In this document: piece after piece, positions 22,985 through 35,515 of the stretch
Position numbering within the stretch: the first letter of the stretch is position 1
Layout: the number at the start of each line of letters is the position of its first letter
Assembly (NCBI GenBank): GCA_038503035.1
Contig: JAVSML010001155.1
Span: 434,001-498,000 of the forward strand
Length of the DNA: 64,000 nt
Origin: Crocodylus rhombifer
Taxonomy: Eukaryota > Chordata > Crocodylia > Crocodylidae
Direction of reading: 5' to 3'
Position numbers and translations under genes: made by a program
Notes under the pieces: model-generated
Database searches by the model: none
Told to the model about the DNA's origin: nothing
Seen by the model: only the letters and a program-made list of their open reading frames with translations

Positions 22985-23110
22985 CTATAAGATGCTACCC
23001 TGCCCTGCCTTCCGCCTGACCTGAGACCAACACTGTTGATTCCCCTTTTTCTTTTTGTAGGAACTTTTTAGAACCTTGGATGTTGAAGTGAAGAGCAGAT
23101 GAAAATATAT
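22985..23110 (+). mobile_element. Small CR1 ORF2 fragment (tentative)
   Basis: The string CTGCCTTCCGCCTGACCTGA resembles CTGCCTTCTGCTTGACTTCA at the start of the CR1 at 9426. A degraded match to its ELxRxLERLDV region follows (GAACTTTTTAGAACCTTGG). It is short and decayed. Confidence 0.4.
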
Positions 23111-23344
23111 TTGCCTAAATCTGTGTATTTAGCAAGTCACGTGTATTGGATTTAGAGCTTTTCCCCCTGTGACAAATTTTTGTGTGCGAGTAGTGTTCGA
23201 GCTTGTCTTGATACAGCAGTGTACCGGATAGCACTATACCATGTAGCTACTTGGTTTCCCAGATTACACTGAGAGATGGCCTGAGGATTATTACATAAAA
23301 CCATGCCACAATCCAAGTTTGGATTTGTCTGCAACATGGCTTGG

Positions 23345-23575
23345 CAAGTATTGTTCTTTCACAGGCATGGGAACTGGTGCCTCCTGAGTCTGGGGGGGGG
23401 CGGGGCACCTGCAGAAGCTGGCAGTGTTGGCAGGAACAGGGCTGGCAGAAGCCAGTGGCAGAGATGGGGCTGGTGAGCACCTACAGAAGCTGCCAGCAGT
23501 GTCGACAGTGGGGACAGCCCTGTCAGGGGGAGCACCTGCCCCCCCCATACCTCCCTACCTGTTGCCTACGTCCAC
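23345..23575. repeat. GC-rich interspersed repeat (copy 2 of 2)
   Basis: Shares its start (AACTGGTGCCTCCTGA) and end (GGGGGAGCACCTGCCCCCCC then TGTTGCCTACG) with 6906-7130. The interior has GCAGAAGC/GCAG-rich near-repeats. Open frames here on both strands (up to 141 codons) are compositional. Confidence 0.55.
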
Positions 23576-23976
23576 AGGGAGCTCTTGACCACAGTCATGA
23601 GTTCAACTGTGCTAGAGCCCTGGTAGCAGCAACTATGTTAAATACAGCTACAAGGGCTCCTGCTAGAATGGCTGATTCCAGAGAGGATAATGCTTTAACC
23701 ATGCTTCACATAATGAGTAAAACCAGATTTAAACGCATGAAAACACATGTTGAACAACTAGAATAAACCTCAGTGGTGACCAGAGACAGGCTGGTGGTAT
23801 AGCTGGACAGGCAAAAGTTACTGAAAGAAACAGACTCTGAGGCCAAGAGCAATACAAACCAGAAAATTAATTTACCCATAGTATCTGGTTTCAGTATAAA
23901 TAAAAGTAAAGTACTGACAGTAAGTAATGCACAGCCTTGGAAGTGCTGTTGTCATACAACTCTTTCTGAAGGCAAG

Positions 23977-24796
23977 TGTAGCAGGGCACTAGGGTGCCTG
24001 CTACTGAATAGTAGTAAATGGGCTCAGCTGCCACTCACCAGGGCAGCAGGTGGGAGTTGCTATGGCAACAGAGTGGGTCAGCTGACCACCAGGGGGCAGG
24101 GCCTGGCCTTTATAAGCAGAGAAGGCCAAGGCCAGAGTCAGTTCCCCTGCTGGCAGCCGAAGAGGAAGAGGGAGCTCTGTTAGAGCAGAGCAGAATATAG
24201 AAGCCTGGTGGCTGGAGAGCGCTGGCTTGACAGTACTGGGTGGAGGAAACCCTGATGAGGAGATGTGAGAGGGAGCCAGATTTGCTTGGAGTTTATGTTG
24301 GCATCCCGGAGGGGGAGATTTCTGTTGTGCCTGGGAGTTATGCTGTAACCCGGGAAGGGGAGATTTTGGATTTGTGTTATTGTTACACCGGAGGACCGGG
24401 TGAGGCTGTAGGGGTGGAGGAGGCCTCATTAGGAGCTCCCCAGTAGGGTGGGGGTGTTCCTAGTGCCACAGGGTGCTGCGTTTTGGGGTGTCCCGACCCC
24501 AGCCCAGTGTGGGCAGCTTCGGGAAGAGCTTGGTGCGTAGGCAGACGCTCCAGTGGGGGCATAGGCCCGAAGAGGCGGGTCTGGGGGCCAGGTAAGGCTA
24601 AGGCCGCCTGAGCCCCAATCCAGGGAACCCCGAGTCGGGCATACAAGGCCCCGGTGCAGGCGGAGAGCGCGAGAAGCGCGAGCAGGGGCCCCGGTGCGGG
24701 CGGAGAGCGCGAGAGGGTGCATTCAAGACCCAATTTGGCACGGTAGCCGGGGGCGCTAGGGGAGGTCACGGCACCCCTAGAGAGCCTCCTGTCACA
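23977..24796 (+). mobile_element. Probable solo LTR (820 bp)
   Basis: The block starts TGTAGCAGGG and ends CCTGTCACA, giving TG...CA ends. It is flanked by GCAAG (23972-23976) and GCGAG (24797-24801), a five-base duplication with one mismatch. A TATA-like CCTTTATAAGC lies at 24108-24118. Two internal tandem repeats are visible: a 28-base unit at 24647-24674 and 24687-24714 (40-bp period), and a GGGGAGATTT unit near 24312 and 24356. No internal retroviral genes follow, so this is an LTR left after recombination. The class (gypsy-type or endogenous retrovirus) is undetermined. The 142-codon minus frame is accidental. Confidence 0.65.
24086..24097 (+). promoter_or_regulatory. CTCF-type motif in the LTR
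   Basis: CCACCAGGGGGC is an exact match to the CTCF core consensus CCASYAGRKGGC. It lies 22 bases upstream of the TATA-like box of the probable solo LTR. Binding in vivo is an inference. Confidence 0.6.
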
Positions 24797-24801
24797 GCGA
24801 G

Positions 24802-27059
24802 GTTTGACATCTGTCTGGTTCAGGGCAGAACTTAATCCTGGGCTGAAAGGTGTAGTAAATACAAACTTTTTTCTCCCACATAAGTTGAACTAACTTTATG
24901 ACTGTCTCATCTTTTGATGCTAAACTTGCAAATTTTGCTTCTCTGAACTTTCACCAAGAATGGGAATGCTGTAGAGGAGTGAGTAGAAAAACAAACCCAT
25001 TAGGATACCGGAAGATGTTGGCCACACATCAAAAGACTAATGGATTTCAAAGACAGAGAAAAAGACAAAACAAAGTGTTTTGACTTCATTGTTTATCTGA
25101 AGCCAGTGCCAGTAATAATTAGTGGAGAAAACAATCTTAGCATGTACTGTTCAGATTTTTTCCTCTCACATCACTCTTTCCTTGTTAAGACTTAAGAAGT
25201 ACATTGTACTTTCATGTAAGAATCAAAACACAGATAAAAGTAATGAAGTCAGCCTGAAATGTAATGAAACTCTATTTTACATATTAATATCCCCATTCAA
25301 ACAATCAGCAGAAAAATGCTTTTGTGGGATTCTGCAGAGTTTAAAGGTGACTTAAAAAAAGAGTCCACAAGGTCCTTGCTGGTGATCTTTTGTCTTCATA
25401 ATGCACAAAGAAAGTACACAATGGTGTTTTAGACTTAATAGAGTGGCCCGTATATCAATAGAGGTTTGTTTTATGAACAATTTCCTACTCCCTATCACAC
25501 AAGCTACTACTTCTGTCATTCTTGTTCAAACAGCCTACCAGGTACATCCACAAGGGTTGCTTATACGAAAAAGCAATAGATTAATGTACTTTTTGGTCTT
25601 AAGTGCAATTTAGGTATTGGAAACAAGGCAAACCAGCAGCCTGTGACTAGTCAGCTTTCCAGAGACTAACAGGAGGTGCTCCTGATTGCCTGCAAAGAAT
25701 CTGATGTACTTTAAAAAAAAAAAAAAAAAAAAAGGCGCCTCATTGTTTTTCCTTTTTAATTAAAATACCGACTGATTTTATCTGTGATGTAACTATTGAT
25801 ATAACCTGACTTTCCTTAGCACTTTGTTTGATTTTGAGTTAGACTGATGAATCGGCAGAAGACATCATCCCAGTCATTTGTAATTCATAATGTATGGGAG
25901 ACAGGCCAGTGTAGAATAGATTTCATCCAGATTGATTGAGGGTCTTAGATCTATAACCTCTGAGAAAAGGTTTGCTTCTTCTTTTGAGTGACAGCTTTCT
26001 TTTCAAGGAAGCACAATTCTTTAGACGCAGGTAAATTTGCAGTATTTAAAATTTGGACAGAGATAGCTTATTACAAAATTTTAATCCGTACACCTGATCC
26101 ATGAATGACTTTATATATGGCTATATGAACTTTTCAGTCAAAATAATCTCTTGATCCGACAATGATGTGGGTGTTGTTTTGGGCTTGGTTTGGGTTTTTT
26201 TTGGACAGTGTAAGCTCAATATTCTAGCATTTTAATGAACATCCTTTTGCTGCATTTTCATTTTGTATTTCTGTAGTTCTTGTTTCTAAGACTATATGTA
26301 TACATTTTACGTTTGTTTCTTATCTTAGTAGCTGCATGAGCCTGGAGTTCAGCAAAGTAACTATTTTCTTTTAAACAGTCCTGTGAAAGCATCTTACTAA
26401 TGTATCCTGTGCCTGTTTCAGTTATGTGGCTAATTTTTTTCATCTGCAAAAAAGAAGTTTGCTACTCTAGAACCTATTTGCCTGAGATGCAACTGGTGTT
26501 CAACAACAACAGCCTTAGCTGGCTGCAGACAAACAAAGGGCGTTTAAGCTTGTTCAGAGAACGCTAACAGCAATAGTTTTCTAGGTGAGAGTGGTATGTG
26601 TAGGTTAGGTTAATAAGATAGAATTATGATGGGGCATATTGCGTGTCTGAATATTGAGAGCCCAGAGAACTGGGCAGGCCCGCCCAAACAGTGCTACTTT
26701 TGTCAATCCTGTTTATGGATCTGTAGGCATAGACTGGGAACATGAGATCAATGTATAACGCAGGGCACACCTGCATCTCCTTACTCTAGAGAATTTGTAT
26801 AAAGGGAAGAAAAGGATTGTACAGGCTAGGAAGATTGGGGGGCTGGGATAAGATAGTCTTTGCATCTTTTTTCCTTGGAAAAGGGTGGAAACAGACATCA
26901 CCTGACTTCTCATTTGTGCCTCCATAAAAAATGTGATGGCAGCACACATAATGAGTGAATAGACTTTTGTATTTGTCTCTGTCCTGCCACATTAAAGGAA
27001 AATCAGTGGTGCAACCAAAGATCGCAATAGGCTTTACTCCAGCAAACATCTATTAGCTC
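24802..27059. other. AT-rich gap, likely intron
   Basis: AT-rich DNA upstream of the coding exon at 27600. It contains a 21-A run at 25713-25733. No other exon is supported; a few 60-80 codon frames have neither domains nor splice context. Confidence 0.5.
25713..25733. repeat. Poly(A) tract, 21 bases
   Basis: An uninterrupted A run with no recognisable retrocopy upstream. Confidence 0.9.
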
Positions 27060-27420
27060 TGTGGTGGGAGAGTAGGAATAGCTTCCACCGCAGTCACCCC
27101 ATGCAGGTGTTCTGGGTGCCTCAAGGCCCAGGGAATTTTGGGGTGCCTCTCCATTAGCAGGAAAATCGGGACTCTGTTCAGCCAGACCCCTCCCCTAGCA
27201 TTGCAGTGGGTGGTTCTGACTAAGTGCCGAAAGGCCCTTCACTGCTCAGCCAGACCCACTCCCTCCCATATGACAAATCCCATGATTATGGGAGAGCGGA
27301 TCTGGCTGAGCAGGGAAAGTGAGACCGGAACAAGGGGCGGCGTGTGTTCTGGTGAATGAAGCGGATCAGCCGCACCAAGACTCATCACGGCACAGCTGAT
27401 TGCTTTGTTCGGTGATGTCA
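27060..27420. repeat. GC-richer hairpin-forming segment
   Basis: CTGCTCAGCCAGA (27242-27254) pairs exactly with TCTGGCTGAGCAG (27301-27313). The pairing continues imperfectly inward through CTCCCATA / TATGGGAG. A third related string, TCAGCCAGACCCCTCCC, lies at 27178-27194. It looks like a foldback MITE remnant, but I found no clear outer ends. Confidence 0.5.
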
Positions 27421-27571
27421 ATTTTTAGCTTATGAATATAAACCTTATGTATCATCTAAAAACAAGACAAACCTATTCTTTAGTGTTATATACAGTGGAT
27501 ATGTGTGTTATACTTACTCATAAAATAAAGTGGTGCAGTGGATACTAAAGCTGACAATATTGGTGTATTAA

Positions 27572-27778
<207 letters not shown>

Positions 27779-28805
27779 AGAGTTACTGAATTGCCCTTCT
27801 AGGGCACTAAGTTGTGTTACACTGTTTTTGGAGAAACTAATATAATACTGGGCTGAGATGTCTTTTAAAACAGATCAGTATAAAATTAAAATGCTTGTGT
27901 GACTGTATAGTACTATATTTAAGGGCAAACTTCATTAATTTGTCAAAATTTAGAAGTAAGGCTTTAGCGATACGTAGAAATCCAAGGTAAATTTGTTTGC
28001 AGGAATTTTTTTAAATTAAAGTATTTGGGCCCTTCTTTACATTCTGACTAATTTTAAAGTACCTAAGTGAATTAAAAAACAATTTTTTTTTCCATAGAGG
28101 CAAGGTAAATAACATGTTTATTCTGAAAGCTCTGAAATAATACCTTGGAAGTCTGTGACAAAATTGCAGGAGGTAAATGTATGGGTAACACTTGGATTAG
28201 TACATTCCTTAACTACTGCAAGAGAATTGAAGTGTGCAATTACTTCATTATATGGAATGCAGCTCTATTATATTATACTTTAGTATAATGCAGTGTAAAT
28301 ATACAGTGAAGCTTGCATAATTTCACTAAACTCGCTTTATATTGCTTTTAAATAGCATTTATTGTCTGAGACCATAGTGGAATTGGTAATAGGTTTATCT
28401 GGTAGTGAAGTAAACTTTCCTCTTTGCTGGTGAAGCCAAGAATATGTGCATTACAGATTATCAAAGAACGCAACTCAATGGCAGAATGGGTTAAAAATGG
28501 TAGTCAGGTATATCTGTTGACACGGGTTCATAGCCTTATGTGCACCACAACTGAAAATGATTTTGGTAGGCTTATCCTAAAGTTTATTTGCACACATTAC
28601 AAAACCACACTCAAAAGCCCTTAGCACTCTTATGTGAAATACCTCTGCTACTCTGCATCAGTGTTCACCTGAAGAACTGTATGGGGAAGCTTGCTTGTTA
28701 TTTACCTGTGCTGTTGATGTCCCTGGCTCTCATTTACATTGTAGCCATCTACCAATTAACACAGTTAATAACATTTTTAAATAAATATTTGTGTTAATTG
28801 AAAAT
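27779..28805 (+). other. Predicted 3' UTR of the unidentified gene
   Basis: AT-rich, without any continuing frame. It ends shortly after an AATAAA at 28780-28785. An ATTAAA at 28015-28020 is an earlier alternative. Extent is an inference from the signals. Confidence 0.45.
28780..28785 (+). terminator. Candidate polyadenylation signal AATAAA
   Basis: AATAAA about 1.0 kb after the stop codon, followed within 40 bases by GT-rich sequence (GGTTATGGTGCTTTGTT), as expected for a cleavage site. Confidence 0.45.
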
Positions 28806-29539
28806 TCAAGAGGTTATGGTGCTTTGTTATAAGCGCTGTATTATCTCTCTATCCATGTTATCATACTTGTGTGCTTAAGCAGGCTTTGTAGTAGCTGATA
28901 CAATTTTTAGTTGCCTAATACTATATCAATCAATTTTAGTATCATAACACTCCAATGCATTTGGATTTTGTTAATCCTTACCTAAAAGGATCTAGCCTTT
29001 GTACTGAATCAGACTGAGGTTACTTATTAATCTTTGAGGGAAGTGATGCCTGTTTGGGAAAATTGTATTTAGGTGCCTACCCAGTGACACGTATTCCTGT
29101 GGGATAAAAATAGCCTTTAACCTTCAAAATTTAAATATACTACCTTTCATTATATTGATTTAATTTTAAATGCAAAACCACCTGCAAACATTGCCATTAA
29201 TAATAACTAAATCGTTTTAAGTGCAGCCAGTTCTGAAATTCAGGTGTAATACAAAACAGATTATTTCCTTTCCACACCCCAATTTAGGACAGTTATAGTA
29301 TTATGGGGTTTAAAACTAAGTCCATTAACATACATATTCAACGTGATTACTGCTTTTGAGGTGATCAAAGTGGCAGCTTATGTTATCATTACATAGGAAG
29401 TAAATGGCCAATCAATGAGTATTCAGAAGCAACTTTCATGTGCTGTAAAATACACATAGTTTGTCCTTATTTTAACTGATGACATCTCCACAAAAGAATC
29501 ATTTGGGCTTCTTGCAAAAGTTACAAAACAAAACAGAAC
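28806..29539. other. AT-rich gap
   Basis: No feature recognised. Confidence 0.5.
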
Positions 29540-29816
29540 AAAAAACCCGCGCTTTACCAGTCAAAGCAGCATGTTACTTCGACCCAGCTCTTCGGTGTCT
29601 GTAAAGATCAAGTGCTTCAGCGGGGCTTTTTGGTGTTTTTATCTAATAGCTAATTCAGTTAGTTATTAGATAACAGTGCCAAAAAAAGTCCCACTAAAGT
29701 ACCCAATCTCTACAGACGTTGGGTGAACTGGGCCCAACTAATGCACTGCCTCTTCTGGGCATGCGCTGGGCTCAATGTGGGAGCGCACAGAATTTAAAGT
29801 AAAGCACCAGGGTTTG
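29540..29816. mobile_element. Palindromic foldback MITE
   Basis: Both halves read as reverse complements about a centre near 29655: TCTAATAGCTAA / TTAGTTATTAGA in the middle, GTCTGTAAAGAT / ATCTCTACAGAC farther out, and AAACCCGCGCTTTAC / GTAAAGCACCAGGGTTT at the outer ends. The right arm is some 45 bp longer. There is no coding capacity. This is a typical hairpin MITE; I cannot name its superfamily. Confidence 0.7.
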
Positions 29817-32239
29817 TTGTTTTTTTAAATATCTGTAAGCAGCCCTAGTCTTGTTTTTGAATGTGGTACAAACAGTTGATTTTGTTTTCTAAAGAAGAGA
29901 ATACTCTTCCCCCGTTATGTTAATGACACTTTAACTGAAGCATAGTGAAACTGTAAATTGCAGTATAACTCTCTATCCACCACTTTATACAACTTTATAC
30001 CTGCAAAATGTATTGAAATGTAATAATATCCCAAAATAACTTAATGTAATATGAAATTATATACATTTTTCAGAAAGGCACCAGCCCAGTGGGGCTTTGA
30101 TGTTAAAGCAAGATTAAGCAGAGGTTTAAAATTAGGTTTACCAGCTCTGCTGTTTTGCTTTCTAGATGTATGGATTTATTTCATACTATGCTTCCTCATT
30201 GTTTGTTGTTCACTTAGAGCCAAAACTTAGTCATGAGTTTTTTTCAAAAGCATGAAATGTTGGCCTTGTGCTCCCATTAATTTTTTCAGAGAGGAAAATG
30301 CTGAGAGCTTCTGAAAATCCCATCCTTAATGCTCAAAGTTCTTACTGACTTTCCTTCCAGAGAGAGAGGATTTGTTTTAAAATGTAACATCCTATTTCTT
30401 TGGGAGACACTAAGAGGAGGTACACAACTGAAAACAGTGGGCTAGGGATGAAACTAAAAGCTGAGGACTTGCCAAGGATGTTGTCATCTTGTTTTCCTAT
30501 ATGAACTTTGAGAAGATGCTTCCCCTGACCTCCATTTAAACTTCAGTACTACAGCCAAGTGGGCTTTTGATTCTTTTTGTTGAACTAAATTGCTTTAATC
30601 ACCTGATCTAAAAAGTCAAGATACAAATTTTATTTTTTAAAATGTCTTTTAGCTCAGGAGGAAATTACTATTACAGTATTTGTCAGTACTACTTCCTCCG
30701 TTCTTATTTGGAAACCGGTGAAAAATGCCTGTGGTTAAATTGTAAGTTTCCTTGCTAGCATTAGGAGAGCCAGAATTTTACCACTGTTTATTTTTAATTT
30801 AATAAAAGGTTATGTCAGTGAGAACTATTGGTATTATAAAATCTTAATTTTAAAAATCACTTTTATAAAACTTCTTTTGGTCAAGGTAATTTGTACCAGT
30901 AACTTCCCTGGAGCAAGACTGACTTGTTTTAATCTCTCCATGGTTACTAAATGAGCATAAAAAGAACATGCAAAATTAAGTTAGTACAAAATATTTTATT
31001 TTAGTTAGAATTAGCTTGGGAGCATATTCATTTCCACCATCAAAAGCTTTTAGCAAAAGTAAAAGAAAGATTTGCTCGATTTATTGTTTATTACTTTTGT
31101 AACTGCTTTTCAGCCAGTCTGTTTGACATTTGAATACAATAAAATAAAATAAAGTGATTTCCTGTGTGCCATGAATTATTATAATTAGTAGCCGTTTGAC
31201 TATGGCTTTTAGTCTGGCTTTTTCAAAACAATTGAAACAAATATCTTTTTCTGAAAGAGAGACGTTAAAAGATAGCATTGAGGGCAGTGCATATCAATAC
31301 AAAAGTATGCGGCTGGCTTTTCTGTAAAACTATTAATTCCTATTGATAATTTTTGTCCTAGCTAGTTAAACTAGAACAGCTGCCTGTTCTACCAGAAAGC
31401 CTTGGTACAATCAGTTCATTATTCTGAGATGAACAGAATAAGGCTTAACGGCAAAAAGGAGTGGTAGGAGTTGGAATTCATGTCTGTCACTTGGCTGGGG
31501 GATTGACCCCTAAAGCTAGGTGGTGTAGAAGTAATACTATGTTACTGCTAGCTCATGTCATTACTCTACATAGTACCCAAGTACTGATTCTGATCTATAC
31601 ATCAAGCTCCTAAATAAGTTTCTCATAAACCAGTCGCATGCTATAAAATACACCATTCACATGGAATATGGCAATATATTTCTTTTATTAAGGTGTCAGG
31701 ACTCTGTGGCACAAATGAACTCCCCAGCCAGTGATCTTATTCCTACAGCCATTTGAACTGAGTGAGGTTTTTATCCTTCATTTTTTAATTTGCAGGCAGG
31801 AGACCGTTTGCACTAGAGCGCTGAAATCTGTTCAGCATGAGCTTATTTTTTTAAATGTAATTACTGTTAAATGAGGTGTGATGGATTCTTTGTGGAGTTC
31901 AAACAGTTCTCAGTTGTTAATTCTGTGCTCTAAGACTATGTAGGAAAAAGCATTTCATGATTAATGGGGCTGTTTGATAACATGTTTAAAAAACTACCTT
32001 CAGAAGCTTCATTACAGGTTTGTGATTGAGGACATCAAGTTCTTAACTGTATCCTGTCTGAAAAGCCTCACTGAACCATCCAAGGATGACAGAGGAGCAG
32101 GTTATGCCTGAAAATGGGTGGAAAGGACGCAAAGTATTTCCTCTTATAAAGAATCTAACATCATAAACATTGGCTTGTAAACATAAGTTTAGTACCAGCA
32201 CAGATAAAACCTCTATTTGAAAATGATATTATATGATGC
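29817..32239. other. AT-rich gap
   Basis: About 2.4 kb of AT-rich DNA without recognised exons or repeat ends. Small frames such as 31081-31278 minus are unsupported. Confidence 0.5.
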
Positions 32240-32580
32240 AGTAGTCCTGATCTACTGGTCTACTTGACAGTCAACAAGACAGAGACAGAATCTGAGTGAT
32301 ATCTATCAGTACATCAAAAGGGTGAACACCAGTGACACAGAACAGCTATTTAAGCAAAAGGCCAATGTTGGCATGAGAATACACAGCCGTGAATTAACTT
32401 AGGCTGAAAACTATTAGAATAGGAAAGCTTTGGAACAGCCTTCAGTCAAAAAACCCTAAACACGTTTAAGATGGAGTTTGATAACTTTATGAAAAGAGTT
32501 GTACAGCATTTTGCCTGCAGTAGCAGAGAGCTGAACCTTGATCCAGGACTTCCCATCCAGTCCTACGTTCCTAAATGTTG
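32240..32580 (+). mobile_element. Ancient CR1-like C-terminal fragment
   Basis: The plus strand near 32300-32420 translates as YIKRVNTSDTEQLFKQKANV in broken frames. It is followed by a match to the CR1 C-terminal FKxxLDxF region (GTTTAAGATGGAGTTTGATAACT). It is highly diverged. Confidence 0.6.
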
Positions 32581-33044
32581 ATAATGAAATACATAATGCC
32601 AAGGAAAGGAGCTTTTTAAAACTGCAAAGCTGGTTTTCATGGAAAACACTGCAGAACAAGACTAAACCTTTTCTTCCAACACAGCACCACAACCACAACC
32701 GTACATTGAAATAAACAGTCTAGGAAAACCAGTAGAAAACTGGTCTCTTCCTATGTTAATGCTTGACTTCTTAAATTCATAAATGTTATGATTCATTATA
32801 AAGAAAATACAAAGCAGTTCTGTTTTATCTCCATCCTCATTTTGACCATTTCGCTACAGTACATTTTTCAAATAACCATACGTTTATACACATATGAATG
32901 CCCACATACATTTCATTGGTGTTTATAGATGAAATTTTTTCTGTCCTCAGTGTAATTTATATTTTATTTCTTGACATAGAAGAGTAATGTTCCAGTATAT
33001 TATTATTGCAGGGCTTATCCAGCATATTGGCTGCATTTTAGTAT

Positions 33045-33692
33045 TACCATATTTGTCTGAATCCAAGACAACACTGAATTTAAGATCACCCCCCAATAAT
33101 TTGATTTTATACATGGAAAATTATAACAAATTTATAAATTTTCCCCTTAAAAATCTAATTATTCGAGAATAAATTTATTCTCATCACCATTGCAGTTGGT
33201 AAAGCAGTGGCAGGGTTCAGGCAATGAGGGAGACAGGTGGCAGGGAGTAGGAGTGTAGAGGCAGTGAGGGGTGCAAGTAGTTTGCCCACTGCCACCTCCC
33301 CTGCACCCCCACAGCCTCTGGGCCCTACCCCTCCTTGTCCCTGTCTGCACCTGCAGCCTCAATCCCCTGCCCCCCTTCTCTCATCTCCCTCTCTCTGCAG
33401 CCTCTGCCCCCTGCCTGCTGTACCTCCCTCCCCTGCCAGTGCCAGAGCAAGTGTAAGTCGGGGTGAGGGGAACAGGGGGTAGGCAGAGGCTGCTAGGTGG
33501 GAGATAAGGAAAAAGGGAGCGGGGGCAGTGGGTTCAGAGGCCTGGGGCTGTGAGGATACAGCAGGGATCAGGCAGCACCCCCAGCTCCAGCCCCAACCCC
33601 GCCACCTCGTACTCAATTCCAAGATAAGGGGCTTCCCCCTCCCCCATGTTAAACAGCAAAAACCCCTCTCTTGGAATCAAGTAAATAAGGTA
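33045..33692. mobile_element. Tc1/mariner-like MITE with GC-rich core
   Basis: The left terminus TACCATATTTGTCTGAATCC and the reverse complement of the right terminus, TACCTTATTTACTTGATTCC, agree at most positions, and both continue with AAGA. The ends are AT-rich and the interior (33190-33620) is GC-rich with no transposase. Related ends (TACCGTATTTCCTCGCATAT) occur at 49243. Superfamily assignment from the termini is an inference. Confidence 0.6.
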
Positions 33693-34529
33693 TTTTTTTG
33701 CAATACCCTGGAGTCCTGAGAATTTGTAGAACCACAGTGTTCTCGGCAGTTTAAACTCTCAAAAAAGCAAACTCTAACCATATTAATCCTTCCAAGAAAA
33801 TATTCTGTGTTAGATGGGAGAGGAAATGGAAAATGCAACATGTATTTATACTCTGTGCACGCAATACATTAATGATGGATGAAACGTTGGTATAAATTAC
33901 CGACCAAAAAAAAAATTCAGATGGGAAATTTATAAAATAAAAGATCCTGAGCCTTTCCCCCCCCCGCTTCCAAATGATTACAAATATAGAGTGGTTAACA
34001 TTGACTGAGGTTAACTTTTTGCTCCCTTGTGTGCTGCCCTAATAGAAAAACTACTCTTCAGAACAAACAATATCATGAACATCTTCATTCAATCTTAGTT
34101 TAAAGTTCAGTGTCACTTCAATTGTGGGAGAGTTAGATGAAGAATTGATAGGTTTAAGAGTTTGTGAGACACATTTTGGACCTACCATCCTACACTTAGG
34201 AAGCTGCACAGAATGAGGCTCTGATCCCATAGATATTTACATGAGTGCTTAACCTTACCTACCTGGAGTGTTCCCATTGCCGTTTGTAAATTTTACATGG
34301 AGCACGTGGACATCTTAATTTATTATGTTTTAGGGGTGGCATGTGATTTCTGCTTAAGCATCTTGTGTTTTATTTTAAATGGTTTATAAAAGTCCATTTA
34401 TTTATGAACTTATCTTCAGCTAGGTTTCTGACACCATCTGCCATCACATTCTCATCAACAGGCTATGAAAATACAGACTAGGTAAAAATAGTATAAGATG
34501 AATACATAACTAGTTGGATCTTCTTGCTC
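33693..34529. other. AT-rich gap
   Basis: A stretch near 34205-34275 (CTCTGATCCCATAGATATTT and onward) resembles a widespread sauropsid interspersed repeat, but I cannot place its limits. Nothing coding. Confidence 0.35.
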
Positions 34530-35515
34530 AAGTAGTCATCGACAGCTCAGCGTTGAGTTGGTAGGAGGTATCAAGTGGGGTTCCCCAGGGGTCTGACCTG
34601 TTTCTGGTATTGTTTGATATCTTCATTAATGATTTGAATTATAGGATTTGAGTGCATGATTAGCAAGTCTGTGGACAATGCTAAACTGGGTGGAGTTGTA
34701 GATGCTCTGGAGGGTAGTTAGAATCCAGAATCACCTGGGTAGAATGTAAAAATTATCCTCAACCAAATGAAATTCAGTGAAGACGAGTATAAGTCTTTTG
34801 CTTAGGGAAGACTAATTGCATGCACAAATACAGGTTGGAGAATGAGTAGGTATGCTCCAGTACTGCAGAGAAGGACCTGGGGGGTTAGAGTAAGCTGAGT
34901 ATGAGCCAACCGTGTACTCTTGTTGCAAAAAGAGCCTAGCATACTAGGCTGCAACAACAGAGAATTGAGGGAAGTGATTTTCCTGTTCTGTTCAGAACTG
35001 GAATATTTTATGCAGTTTGGGGCCTCGTGCTTCAAGAAGCATACAGACAAGTTGTAAAAAGTCCAGTTCAAAGCAACAAAAATAACTAGGGGCCTGAAAA
35101 GCGAGACTTATAAGGAAAGGCTTGAAAAGGGTTATTTAGTTTGGAGAAGACTGCAGGGGGATTTGATAACAAATACCTTCAAATAACTGAAGAATGATTT
35201 ACCTAGAAGATGAAGATGGGATTTTCTCTGTGGCTGTAGGGGATATGACTGGGAGCAAGAGCCTTTAAGCATCAGCAGGGGAAGTTTAGTCTGGAGGTTA
35301 GGAGGAACTTTCTGAATATAAGGGTGGCCAAGCACTGGAGCAGACTGCTTGAAGAAACTGGCATCTCCATCCCTGGAAGTTTTCAAGAGCAGGTTAGACA
35401 AACACTTGGCTGGCAGAGTCTAGTCAGGCGTGATCCTGCCTTGAGCAAGGGACTGGACTAGATGGCCTCATGTGGTCCCTTCAAGCCTTACTTTCCTATG
35501 ATCCTACCCACTATG
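34530..35515 (+). mobile_element. Decayed CR1 LINE 3' half
   Basis: The segment preserves the RT motif region GVPQGS/VLFDIFINDL in broken frames near 34575-34640, then the C-terminal part with AGEAWSR-like sequence near 35320. It ends in GACTAGATGGCCTCATGTGG and TTCCTATGAT, the CR1 3' end. Frameshifts throughout. Confidence 0.82.

Noticed and set aside
24001..24769. Proline-rich frames of 128 and 142 codons on the minus strand
   Set aside because: They lie inside the solo LTR and run against its direction; they are compositional.
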